This document shows, piece after piece, positions 44,624 through 53,531 of a stretch of DNA of 64,000 bases. The notes below the pieces were generated by a model that was not told the DNA's origin, searched no databases, and was given only the letters and a program-made list of their open reading frames with translations. The position numbers and the translations under genes were made by a program. The first letter of the stretch is position 1, and every line of letters starts with the position of its first letter. The stretch is taken from contig NZ_CP040020.1 of NCBI RefSeq assembly GCF_005280295.1, positions 868,001-932,000 on the forward strand, given 5' to 3'. This DNA comes from Brevibacterium sp. CS2. GTDB taxonomy: Bacteria; Actinomycetota; Actinomycetes; Actinomycetales; Brevibacteriaceae.

Positions 44624-47263
44624 TCACGACAGCTCGATCTCGCTGATCCGCGCGCGGTAGCCCTCGGAGACCGAGGGCAGCTCGGTGATCCAGACGAACA
44701 CGTGGGTGCCCGTGGCCGGTTCGTCGAGTTCGATGGTCCCGGTGTCGTCGGGCAGTTCGCCGGTGGCGACGGTCTCCGCGTCCTCCGGGTCGGCCGAGTC
44801 GCCCACGCGGATCTCCACGGCGCCACCGGGGGTGCCGGAGATGATCGCGACGGAGGAGATGGTCGCTTCATCCTCGAGCTCGAGGCCGAGCCCGAGGCCC
44901 GATTTGAGGTTGCCGAACTCTGCGGAGTTGTACCGGTCGGTCTCCCATACTCCGGACACTCCGGGGAGGACGTTCTCCGCATCGGCGTCGTTCTCGCTGC
45001 CGTCCCCCTCCGGGTCGAGAGCTTCGGCGGCCGCGATCACCGGGGGCGGACCGGCCTCCTCGGTGGGCGAGGGCTCTGCGGAGGACGGCTCCGCGGGCGG
45101 AGCGGTGGTCTCACCGGCCGTCGGATCGTCGCCCGGGCGGACGAAGAGACCGATGATGAGGCCGATCGCCACGAGCACGGCGAGGACCCCGATGATGAGC
45201 GGCAGCGGCTTGAGCGAGCTGCTGCGCGATCCGCGATCCGCGGGACCGGCACCGGACGATCCGCTTCCGGCGGCGGCACCGGCGACAGCACTCGTGTGAG
45301 CGCGCTTGGAATGCGTAGGGCTGGAACCCGTCTGAAGTGCGGAAACGTTTGTAGTCGCGTCCGAGCGGACGGCGTTCTCGGCAGGGTTCGAACCCTGTTC
45401 CGGAGTCTCGGCAGCATCATCGCCGTTCGTTTCGGAACCGCTGCGAAGAGCAGCCGCAGCCCCGCCGCGGGATGCTGCGGCGGCCCCGTTACCGGCCCTG
45501 ACTCCGGCCCCGGCCCCGGCCCCGGGCCTGGGCCCCGCGGCGTCATCGATCGGGGAATCGTCGAGGTCGTGGGCGACTCCGCCGCGCGAGGTCCGCCGGT
45601 TCGGGTCCGAGAGGCGCAGCCGCTCCTCGGCCTCCTGCTGGAGACGGCGCTCGCGCTCGAACTCGGCGCGCTGGCGGGCGAGCTCCTCCTCGCGGGTGGT
45701 GAACATCCCGCCGAGGAACCACGAGCCGTCGTCCTCGTCCTCACCGGAGCCCTCGGGATCGGGGGCCCGGTCGAGCTCGATGACCTGGGTGTCCTCGCTG
45801 TCGTTCCACATCGCGTCACGATCGAGGATCGGGGCGGTGAGGTTGGGGTCCTGTTCGCGGGAGGCGTACTCGGAGTAGCTCGAGAAGGTGTCCTCGGGCT
45901 GCCATTCGCGGGTGTCGTCGGCGACCTCGTCCATGCTCGCCGCGGCCACGGGGAAGGTCGACGCCCGACGCATCTGCATCTGGTCGTCGAACGGGGAGGT
46001 CTCGCTGCCGGAGCGGCCTGCGGCCAGCCCGGTGGTGCCCGGTCGCACCATGCCGATGCGCTTGAGCGCGGCCTGGAGCTGCTGCGGCGTGGCGCGGCGG
46101 GTGGGTGCGGACTCCTCTGCGGCGGGTGCGGGTGTCGCAACGGGGGTGCGGCTCGGCCGCGATCCGCTGCGGCCACCGGCGGAAGTCCCTGCGGGAGTGT
46201 TGCGCTCGGGGAGCGACGGGGTGCTTCCGGCGGTGGTGCCCGCCGCGGCGGCGGCGGCCGCGGCAGCGCCGGTTCCGGCCGGACCTGCCGTGTCGGGGAG
46301 GCGTCCCGCCGGGGACTCGGCGCCCGGGGCCTGTCCGGGCGCCCGCTTCGCAGCGTCGGCGGTGCTGCCGGGCGCAGAATCACGCGGGGTGCCGCTGAAG
46401 TCGGTAGTGCCGCCGGGGAACAGCGGCTCACCGGGCTCGGCCGTTCCGCCCCGGGCGAGCCGGTGGAGGGCGCGGGTGTCCCATTCGCCCAGGTAGCGCA
46501 CGATCTCGCTCGGACTGCGCGGGCCGGCCTCGGTCTTGGAGACGACTCCGGAGACGAACTCCTCGAGGTCGCGCGGGATGCCGGGGGTGACCGACTCGGC
46601 GCGGACGATGAGGGCGTTCTTCTTGGGCGCGGGCTCGAGTCCGCTGCGCGCCTCGGGCCCGGGCCAGTGCGCGGTGAGCGCGGCATAGAGGATGTTGACG
46701 AGCGCGAGCGCGTCCTCGCGCAGCGCCTCCCGGCTCGACAGCGCGTCGAGGCCGAGCTCGTAGGGGCCGTCGGCCACGGCGGCGTCGATCGCCACCCCCT
46801 GGACCTCGACCTCTCCGGTGGGGGTCAGGGCGATGGACTCCGGGCCCAGGCACAGGTGGTGGAGGCCGCGCTTCGAGGCGTGGACGAGGGCGGTCGCGGC
46901 CTCGCCGACGAGTGCGCGGGCCGCCTCGGGGTCGAGCGGCCCGTGGCCGAGGAGGGCGGGCAGGCCGACGGCCTCGGTGCGGTCGACGACGACGAAGTCG
47001 ATGCCGTCGGCGCGTCCGACGTCGTGGATGTCGGGGATCCGGGGATCGGTGAGGAGCGAGGCGCGGCGGGCGGCGTCGAGGAGGTCGCCGGAGCGGGAGG
47101 CGTCGGCGGCGAACAGCTGCGCGGGCTCATCGAGGATGGCGTCGATGACGAGGCACACGGTTCCCGCTTCGGGGAACTCGGCCAACCAGGGTCGGCGGAC
47201 TTCGGAGACGACGTACCGGTCGGCGATGACCGTGCCGCGTTCGATGTTGATCAGGGGGACCAC
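44624..47263 (-). CDS. Membrane pseudokinase partner of MurJ with exterior sugar-binding-like domain
   Basis: An 879-residue protein. Residues about 8-265 follow a Ser/Thr-kinase fold, but the catalytic loop reads HHLCLGPES instead of HRDLKPEN and the DFG site reads VQG, so it should be inactive. A very long Pro/Ala/Gly/Arg-rich cytoplasmic region follows (about 270-680). One transmembrane helix (PLPLIIGVLAVLVAIGLIIG) precedes an exterior beta-domain of about 130 residues (WETDRYNSAEFGNLKSGLGL). In Mycobacterium tuberculosis these parts are the C-terminal half of MviN/MurJ itself (Rv3910); here they are a separate gene 61 bases after murJ. The GTG start is uncertain. Confidence 0.82.
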   Translation of the reverse strand: MVPLINIERGTVIADRYVVSEVRRPWLAEFPEAGTVCLVIDAILDEPAQLFAADASRSGDLLDAARRASLLTDPRIPDIHDVGRADGIDFVVVDRTEAVGLPALLGHGPLDPEAARALVGEAATALVHASKRGLHHLCLGPESIALTPTGEVEVQGVAIDAAVADGPYELGLDALSSREALREDALALVNILYAALTAHWPGPEARSGLEPAPKKNALIVRAESVTPGIPRDLEEFVSGVVSKTEAGPRSPSEIVRYLGEWDTRALHRLARGGTAEPGEPLFPGGTTDFSGTPRDSAPGSTADAAKRAPGQAPGAESPAGRLPDTAGPAGTGAAAAAAAAAGTTAGSTPSLPERNTPAGTSAGGRSGSRPSRTPVATPAPAAEESAPTRRATPQQLQAALKRIGMVRPGTTGLAAGRSGSETSPFDDQMQMRRASTFPVAAASMDEVADDTREWQPEDTFSSYSEYASREQDPNLTAPILDRDAMWNDSEDTQVIELDRAPDPEGSGEDEDDGSWFLGGMFTTREEELARQRAEFERERRLQQEAEERLRLSDPNRRTSRGGVAHDLDDSPIDDAAGPRPGAGAGAGVRAGNGAAAASRGGAAAALRSGSETNGDDAAETPEQGSNPAENAVRSDATTNVSALQTGSSPTHSKRAHTSAVAGAAAGSGSSGAGPADRGSRSSSLKPLPLIIGVLAVLVAIGLIIGLFVRPGDDPTAGETTAPPAEPSSAEPSPTEEAGPPPVIAAAEALDPEGDGSENDADAENVLPGVSGVWETDRYNSAEFGNLKSGLGLGLELEDEATISSVAIISGTPGGAVEIRVGDSADPEDAETVATGELPDDTGTIELDEPATGTHVFVWITELPSVSEGYRARISEIELS

Positions 47264-47324
47264 CTCTGCAGAGTCATGCTTCGCCTCAGAGTCGAATACT
47301 ACCGTTCGGCACCGCGCCCTCGTC

Positions 47325-48965
47325 TCAGCCCGCGCCGCGATTCACCTTGGCGCGCACCGTGGCGGCGACCGCGTGGAGCTCCGACACCCGCAGCAGCCAA
47401 CACACGCCGAGGTACACCCCGAGCATGACGATGCCGATCCAGCCGACGGTGACGAGCGCACCGGCGCGCCCGGCCCAGGCGCCCTCGCCCGCCCACGCGA
47501 GCAGACCCATCCCCGCCGCGCAGGCGAGCGCACCGGCGACGGCGAACTTGAGGTGGGCGACGAGGATCGCGGTCGACTCGAGATGCCCGAGGCGGCGGCG
47601 CAGCAGGGCGGCGCTCGTGATGCAGGCGAACAGGTAGCCGACGCTCATCGAGAGTCCGATCCCGGCGACGACGAACTGCTGTGGCAGGAGCGCACCGGAG
47701 GCGATCACGCCGCCGGCGGTGAGCGCGACCTGCGGCACCTGCACCCAGAACGGGGTGCGGGCGTCCTCGTAGGCGTAGAACACCCGCTGGAGCAGATAGT
47801 TCGCGCTGAACGGGACGAGGCCGATGACCATGGTGACGAGGACGAGGCCGATCGAGCGGGCCTGGGCCTGGGATCCGCCGCCGATGAGCATCGCGGCGGG
47901 GCCGGCGAGCGCGATGAAGGCGACGGTGGCGAACATGTTGACGAGCCCGACCACCCGCAGGCCGAGGGTGAGCGAGCCGCGCACCGAGCGCGTGTCGTCC
48001 TCCGCGGCGTACGAGCTCATCGAGGTGAAGAGCGCGGTGGCGAGCGACACCGCGACGAGCGAGTGCGGGAGCATGAACATGAGGTACGAGACCGAGTACG
48101 CGGCGTTCGATGCCGAGGCCTCCCCGCCGGTCGAGGACGCCGAGGCGGCGACCCGGCTCGTGACGATGAAGCCGAGCTGCCCGATGAGCACCGCGGCGAA
48201 GGTCCAGCCGGCGACGGTGCCGGCGGTGCGCAGGCCGAAGCCGCGGAAGCCGAAGGTCGGCCGGTAGGAGAACCCGATGCGCTTGAGCGGCCACAGCAGG
48301 ACGAGCGCCTGGAGGACGACGCCGAGCGTGGCGGAGCCGGCGAGGAGGACGAGCTTGGGGGTGTCCCAGGTGCCGACGGCGTGCTGACCGGCCTCGCCGG
48401 GGCCGAACACGACGATGAAGACGATGAGGCCGGCGATCGACACGAGGTTGTTGACCACCGGCGCCCACATGTACGGACCGAAGGACGAGTGCGCGTTGAG
48501 CACCTGCCCGAGCATCGTGTAGAGGCCGTAGAAGAAGATCTGCGGCAGGCACCAGTAGGCGAAGGCGACGGCGAGCGCGGTCTGCTCCGGGCTCCAGGCG
48601 GACGAGGAGTAGAGGCGGACGAGGAGCGGAGCGCACAGGGTGGCGATGACCGTGACGCCGAGGAGGAGCACGAGGGTGAGCGTGAGGAGCCGGTTGGTGA
48701 AGTCCCGGCCGCCGTCGGAGCGGCGGGTCGCGCGGACGATCTGCGGGACGAGGACGGCGTTGAGGACTCCGCCGGCGAGCAGCATGTAGAGGTTGTTCGG
48801 GACCTTGTTGGCGACGTCGAAGGCGTCGGCCGCGCCGCCGATCGTCACGCCGATCGCGGTCGCCAGGAGCATGGTCTTGACGAAGCCGAGGATGCGCGAG
48901 GCGAGCGTGCCGGCAGTCATCACCGCCGAGGACTTCGCCAGTGAGGAGATCCCGGTGCGTGCCAC
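47325..48965 (-). CDS. murJ: Lipid II flippase MurJ (MviN)
   Basis: A 546-residue polytopic protein that flips lipid II across the membrane. It has about 14 hydrophobic helices and the family signatures GTLASRILGFVKTMLLATAI, PNNLYMLLAGGVLNAVLVP and YMWAPVVNNLVSI. Charged residues of the central cavity (R in SRILG, N in VPNNL) are kept. The start is GTG. It ends soon after the last helix and lacks the kinase-like extension of mycobacterial MurJ, which is encoded by the next gene. The DUF6049 gene ends eight bases upstream. Confidence 0.94.
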   Translation of the reverse strand: MARTGISSLAKSSAVMTAGTLASRILGFVKTMLLATAIGVTIGGAADAFDVANKVPNNLYMLLAGGVLNAVLVPQIVRATRRSDGGRDFTNRLLTLTLVLLLGVTVIATLCAPLLVRLYSSSAWSPEQTALAVAFAYWCLPQIFFYGLYTMLGQVLNAHSSFGPYMWAPVVNNLVSIAGLIVFIVVFGPGEAGQHAVGTWDTPKLVLLAGSATLGVVLQALVLLWPLKRIGFSYRPTFGFRGFGLRTAGTVAGWTFAAVLIGQLGFIVTSRVAASASSTGGEASASNAAYSVSYLMFMLPHSLVAVSLATALFTSMSSYAAEDDTRSVRGSLTLGLRVVGLVNMFATVAFIALAGPAAMLIGGGSQAQARSIGLVLVTMVIGLVPFSANYLLQRVFYAYEDARTPFWVQVPQVALTAGGVIASGALLPQQFVVAGIGLSMSVGYLFACITSAALLRRRLGHLESTAILVAHLKFAVAGALACAAGMGLLAWAGEGAWAGRAGALVTVGWIGIVMLGVYLGVCWLLRVSELHAVAATVRAKVNRGAG

Positions 48966-48973
48966 CCGTTCTC

Positions 48974-51346
48974 CTATCCTCGGTCGTTCTGCTGCGCCCG
49001 GGCCATGGCGGCCTCGAGCTGGCTCTTGGGAATCTTACGCCGACCGCGGGACACGGACTTCGCGAGGCCGACGACGAACACGATGAGGAGGCCCGCGGCG
49101 ATGACGGCGGTGCCGATGTTCTCCCAGTCGGCGCGCACCCGCACCATGAGCTCCCCGGTGTGCGGGACGACATAGCCGTTGTCCGCGACGATCTCCACCC
49201 GGGTGATGAGGTCGGCGTTCGCGAGCCCCTCGACGGGCACGTCAACGCGCGTGCTCTCGTGCGGCGAGAGCTCCACCGTCTCGCTCACCGCGGTGCGCAG
49301 CTGGGGGGTGGGCGCGGTGACGCGCACGGTGACCGTCGCGGGTCGACCCGAGGTGTTCTCCACCCGGATCGGGATCGTCGTGCGCTCGCCGGTGACGAGG
49401 AGCACCGGGGACCCCTCCTCGGGTCGGATGCTGCTGGTGAGCGCGGCGACCTCGGTGTCGAGCGCCTCGGTGCACTCGGCGCGGTTGGGGGCGTCCGCCC
49501 AGGCGGCCTGTGCGCAGCCGAGCATCATCCGGTCGAGGTCGCGGCGCGCGGAGTCCGCATCGCTGAACACCGCTGCGTAATCGCCCACCGCGGAGTGGGC
49601 GGAGCGCAGCCCGGTGATGGCCTCGGCGGTCAGACCGGTGCGACGGGTCGAGGCCACGACCGGGGCGCGGGACACCGGCTGCCCCTCGAGGAGTGCGTCG
49701 ACGGAGCGGAAGGCCAGCCACGGGGCGGAGCGGGTGGCCTCGGCGATGTCCCGCCAGGAGCTGTCCGCGGCCGTGCGCGGCAGGGTGACGAACAGGTGGC
49801 GGGAGTCGTAGGGGCGCTCGGCAGTGATCGCGGAGCTCTCCGCGACGTACTCACTCACCGCTGCGGCGGGCGCCCCGGCTGCGCCAGCGGTGGCGACGGC
49901 GTCGTAGAGCCCGGTGTCGACGACGAGCGAGTCGAGGATCCGCGGGGAGCCCGCCGAGGTGTCCCGCGCGCCGCCCTCCATGGCGCCGGAGCCGTCGCCC
50001 GGGTCGTCGGCCGCCGCGCGGGATCCCGAGTCGTCCGCGCCCGTTCCGTCCTCAGGGCCCGCGGCGACGGTCACCGTCGAGTGCGCGTCCGAGGTGTACC
50101 CGGTGAGGGCCGGCTGCTGGAGGTCGGAGACGACGACGGTGTTCGTGTCCGGGGTGACGAGGTCGGGCAGGTGTTCCTGTGTCACGGTGCCCGACACCGG
50201 CCACACGACATCGGTGCGGGCCTGTGGGAACATCTCGGTGACGATCGCCGCGTCCTCCTGCGCCCGTTCGGCGAGTCCGTCGAGGTCACCCTCGGTGAGC
50301 GAGGCGAGGTCGGCGTCGGCCCAGGGCAGCGCGATGAGCGTGCGGCCTTCGGCGAGATCGGCGAAGCGGGTGAACCAGTCCCGCAGGAGTGGGGTGGGGT
50401 CGGTGCCGTCGGCCGGCTCGGTGACGAGCTCGGACGGTTCGCTCGGCGCGGCCGTCCCGGTGGGCAGGGGTGCGGACGGTTCCGGTTCGGCGGGTTCGGA
50501 CGCGCGCAGCGCGGAGTCGATCGAGGCGAGCAGGCGCGGGTCGATCGCGAGCGCGATCGCCGGGTCGACCTCGGCTGCGGCGAGGAGCGCGGTGAGCGGG
50601 CCCTCCGGCCCGGCGGCCTGTTCGAGCGTCTCCTGCGGGAGGAGACCGGTGGAGGAGAAGCCCGGCAGCGTCACCGGCATGACGAGGGTGATCGAGGTGG
50701 GGTCCGGGTCAGGGTCCGGATACCAGGTGGTGAACCCGGTCGCGGAGCCGGCGACGGCACCGGAATCGGTCCGGCCGGACAGGGCGACCTCGACCCCGCG
50801 CGCCCCCCAGGCGGAGATCGGGGAGGAGGTGGGCAGCTCGAGGCGGTCGGCCGGCACCTCGAAGGCGAACTCGGCGACCTGTCCCGGTGCCAGCGAGTCC
50901 GGCAGGTCGGGCACCTGGGGCGCGCCGTCCGCGTCGTCGGGCGGGGTGTCGGTGCTCGCGGCGAGGATCCGGTGGCGGCCGCCGCGCTCGCTCCACCGGT
51001 TGATCTGGAGGCGGGAGTCGAGGCGATCGGTGGACATCCGCAGCTCGAGCGCCGGGGTGCGCAGATCGGTGTCGCTGCGGTTGATCACCGTGCCGGACAC
51101 CCGCAGGGCGCCGTCCGGGTCGAGCCAGGGCGTGATCTCGTCGACCACGACGAGCTCGGTGCCCGGTTCCTGGGCGGATTCCGGGGTGCTGGGCGCCTCG
51201 GCTGCGGGATCGGGGGCCCCCACCGGGGGCTGGGGCACGGGGCCTACCGCGGCGGGGATGAGCTGGAACGGCAGCCCGCTGAGGAGCAGCACGAGGAGTG
51301 CGAGGAGAACGAGGGTGGCGCCGCGCCGGGGGGAGGCGAGCGTCAC
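48974..51346 (-). CDS. DUF6049-family exported protein
   Basis: A 790-residue protein with an N-terminal signal/anchor helix (TLVLLALLVLLLSGLPFQL), a large exterior region and a C-terminal membrane anchor (VIAAGLLIVFVVGLAKSVSR) with a basic tail. The first part (about 60-230) and the last exterior part (about 660-745, VLLVTGERTTIPIRVENTSG) look like immunoglobulin-type beta domains. The gene sits between a NUDIX gene and murJ, as Rv3909 does in mycobacteria, so it is probably involved in envelope assembly. The GTG start overlaps the NUDIX stop by four bases. Confidence 0.85.
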   Translation of the reverse strand: MTLASPRRGATLVLLALLVLLLSGLPFQLIPAAVGPVPQPPVGAPDPAAEAPSTPESAQEPGTELVVVDEITPWLDPDGALRVSGTVINRSDTDLRTPALELRMSTDRLDSRLQINRWSERGGRHRILAASTDTPPDDADGAPQVPDLPDSLAPGQVAEFAFEVPADRLELPTSSPISAWGARGVEVALSGRTDSGAVAGSATGFTTWYPDPDPDPTSITLVMPVTLPGFSSTGLLPQETLEQAAGPEGPLTALLAAAEVDPAIALAIDPRLLASIDSALRASEPAEPEPSAPLPTGTAAPSEPSELVTEPADGTDPTPLLRDWFTRFADLAEGRTLIALPWADADLASLTEGDLDGLAERAQEDAAIVTEMFPQARTDVVWPVSGTVTQEHLPDLVTPDTNTVVVSDLQQPALTGYTSDAHSTVTVAAGPEDGTGADDSGSRAAADDPGDGSGAMEGGARDTSAGSPRILDSLVVDTGLYDAVATAGAAGAPAAAVSEYVAESSAITAERPYDSRHLFVTLPRTAADSSWRDIAEATRSAPWLAFRSVDALLEGQPVSRAPVVASTRRTGLTAEAITGLRSAHSAVGDYAAVFSDADSARRDLDRMMLGCAQAAWADAPNRAECTEALDTEVAALTSSIRPEEGSPVLLVTGERTTIPIRVENTSGRPATVTVRVTAPTPQLRTAVSETVELSPHESTRVDVPVEGLANADLITRVEIVADNGYVVPHTGELMVRVRADWENIGTAVIAAGLLIVFVVGLAKSVSRGRRKIPKSQLEAAMARAQQNDRG

Positions 51347-51831
51347 GGCGCGTACCGGGGCAGGACGGTGCGGGCCGCGGCGACGATACGGCGCTCGTTG
51401 GCGAAGGTCAGGCGCGAGCCGAGCTCGTCGAACGGCACCCAGGCGGCGTCGATCGCCTCCTGGTCCGGGTCGTTCTCGACGGTGAGCTCCCCACCGGTGG
51501 CGCTGAGCAGGAAGTGGTGGACAACCTTGTGGACGCGGTAGCCGGCGACGGAGAACCAGTAGTCGACGCTGCCGAGCGGGGCGACGACGCTGCCCTCGAC
51601 GCCGGTCTCCTCGGCGACCTCGCGGCGGGCCGCCTGCGCGGCGGTCTCCTCGCCCTCGAGGTGACCCTTGGGCAGGCACCATTCGAGGCGCCCGGCCCGG
51701 TTGATCCGTGCGATCACCGCGACCGGCCGGTCCGCACGGGAGAAATCGACCACGATGCCGCCCGCGGAGGTCTCCTCCACGGTGTTGGAGCGCACCGGAA
51801 ACGGTCCGGGCTTCGGCAACGGCCTGGGCAT
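51343..51831 (-). CDS. NUDIX hydrolase (MutT4-like)
   Basis: A 162-residue enzyme with the full NUDIX box GHLEGEETAAQAARREVAEE followed by TG, so hydrolysis of a nucleoside diphosphate derivative is expected. SAGGIVV and EWCLPKGHLEG are typical of the subgroup next to pcnA in actinomycetes. The substrate is not deducible. It is divergent from pcnA with 128 bases between, and overlaps the DUF6049 gene. Confidence 0.9.
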   Translation of the reverse strand: MPRPLPKPGPFPVRSNTVEETSAGGIVVDFSRADRPVAVIARINRAGRLEWCLPKGHLEGEETAAQAARREVAEETGVEGSVVAPLGSVDYWFSVAGYRVHKVVHHFLLSATGGELTVENDPDQEAIDAAWVPFDELGSRLTFANERRIVAAARTVLPRYAP

Positions 51832-51959
51832 GACTTCACTCTATCGTCCGCACCTGGAGGTTTCGTGGCCGTCGCGCCCGCACCGGGACCTGCGCCGGTA
51901 CCCTGGTGAGGGTCCCCGACCCGACGGTCCGGGACGACGCGATCCCAAGGAGGTCCCAG

Positions 51960-53435
51960 GTGTTCCTGGCCCAGGCCCATGCCCGGCTGGCCGATGCCCT
52001 CGACGGGCTCGACCCCATCCTCGGCCCCCTGGGGCAGCGGTTCGCCGACGCCGGGTTCGAGCTCGCACTCGTCGGCGGCTCGGTGCGCGATGCGCTGCTC
52101 GGCCGGGGGATGCCCGACCTCGACTTCACCACCGACGCCCGGCCCGACGACATCCTCCGGCTCATCACCGGCTGGGCGGATGCGCACTGGGACATCGGCC
52201 GGAGGTTCGGCACGATCGGGATGATCCGCTCCGGTTACCAGATCGAGATCACCACCTACCGCGCCGAGGCGTACGACCCGGAGTCCCGCAAGCCCAGCGT
52301 GGCGTTCGGCGACTCCCTCGACGACGACCTGCTGCGCCGCGACTTCACGATCGGTGCGATGGCCGTGCGGCTGCCCGCCCGCGTGTTCGTTGACCCCTTC
52401 GGCGGGCTCGCGGACATCGAGGCCGGCCGGATCCGCACCCCGGGGAGCGCGGAGATGAGCTTCGGCGACGACCCGCTGCGGATGATGCGCGCCGCCCGCT
52501 TCACCTCCCAGCTCGACTTCGCCGCCGCCGGCGAGGTCGTCGAGGCGATGACCGGGATGGCCGAGCGGATCGACATCGTGTCCGCCGAGCGCGTGCGCGA
52601 CGAGCTCGTCAAGCTCGTGTGCGGGGCGGCACCCCGCCGCGGCATCGAGCTGCTCGTCGACACCGGGCTCGCCGAGCGCATCCTGCCCGAGGTCGCCGGC
52701 CTGCGCCTCGAGCGCGACGAGCACCACCGCCACAAGGATGTCTACCAGCACAGCCTCACCGTGCTCGACCAGGCGATCGAGCTCGAATCCCGGTACGCCG
52801 CCCGGCAGGAGAAGGCGGGGATCGCCGAAGGAGACCCGCAGCGCCTCCCGGTGCCGGACTTCGTCGTCCGCTTCGCCGCGCTCATGCACGACATCGGCAA
52901 GCCCTCGACGCGCCGTTTCGAGCCGGGCGGTGCGGTGACCTTCTACCACCACGACGTCGTCGGGGCGAAGATGACGGCGAAGCGGATGAAGGCCCTCCAC
53001 TTCGACAAGGACACGACGAAGAAGGTCGCCCGGCTCGTCGAGCTCCACCTGCGGTTCTACGGCTACGGGGACGCCGGCTGGTCGGACTCCGCGGTGCGCC
53101 GCTACGTCACCGACGCCGGGGACCTGCTGCCCCGGCTCCACATCCTCACCCGGTCCGACGTCACCACCCGCAACCGCCGCAAGGCCGAGCGGCTGGCGCA
53201 TGCCTACGACGACCTCGAGGAGCGGATCACGGCGCTCGCCGAGCAGGAGAAGCTCGACGCGATCCGCCCCGACCTCGACGGGAAGCAGATCATGGCGCTG
53301 CTCGACATCCCGCCCGGGCGCGAGGTCGGCGAGGCCTACCGCTTCCTCCTCGAGGAGCGGATGGAGCACGGCCCGCTCGGTGAGGAGCGCGCTGCGGCGG
53401 TGCTGCGCGAATGGTGGGACGCACGACAGGGATGA
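51960..53435 (+). CDS. pcnA: CCA tRNA nucleotidyltransferase with HD domain
   Basis: A 491-residue enzyme that adds or repairs the CCA end of tRNAs, which matters here because neither tRNA gene in the window encodes CCA. The polymerase-beta-type core has ALVGGSVRDALLG and DLDFTTDARPDDI (catalytic Asp pair); RRDFTIGAMA is the template arm. A C-terminal HD domain shows RFAALMHDIGKPSTR. The GTG start is set by AAGGAGGT; no other start has such a site. Confidence 0.94.
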   Translation: MFLAQAHARLADALDGLDPILGPLGQRFADAGFELALVGGSVRDALLGRGMPDLDFTTDARPDDILRLITGWADAHWDIGRRFGTIGMIRSGYQIEITTYRAEAYDPESRKPSVAFGDSLDDDLLRRDFTIGAMAVRLPARVFVDPFGGLADIEAGRIRTPGSAEMSFGDDPLRMMRAARFTSQLDFAAAGEVVEAMTGMAERIDIVSAERVRDELVKLVCGAAPRRGIELLVDTGLAERILPEVAGLRLERDEHHRHKDVYQHSLTVLDQAIELESRYAARQEKAGIAEGDPQRLPVPDFVVRFAALMHDIGKPSTRRFEPGGAVTFYHHDVVGAKMTAKRMKALHFDKDTTKKVARLVELHLRFYGYGDAGWSDSAVRRYVTDAGDLLPRLHILTRSDVTTRNRRKAERLAHAYDDLEERITALAEQEKLDAIRPDLDGKQIMALLDIPPGREVGEAYRFLLEERMEHGPLGEERAAAVLREWWDARQG

Positions 53436-53531
53436 CCGGAGTGCGGGAAGTGCCGTGAGACGCCCGGTTCCGCGCCTCCGGTGCCTGGTACCTTGAAGCC
53501 AGAGGTGACGGAATACATCGAAGGAGACCGT

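Noticed and set aside
44543-47428. A 961-codon plus-strand frame opposite the pseudokinase gene
   Set aside because: Gly/Arg-rich shadow of the other strand, which has a transmembrane helix and kinase-fold motifs.
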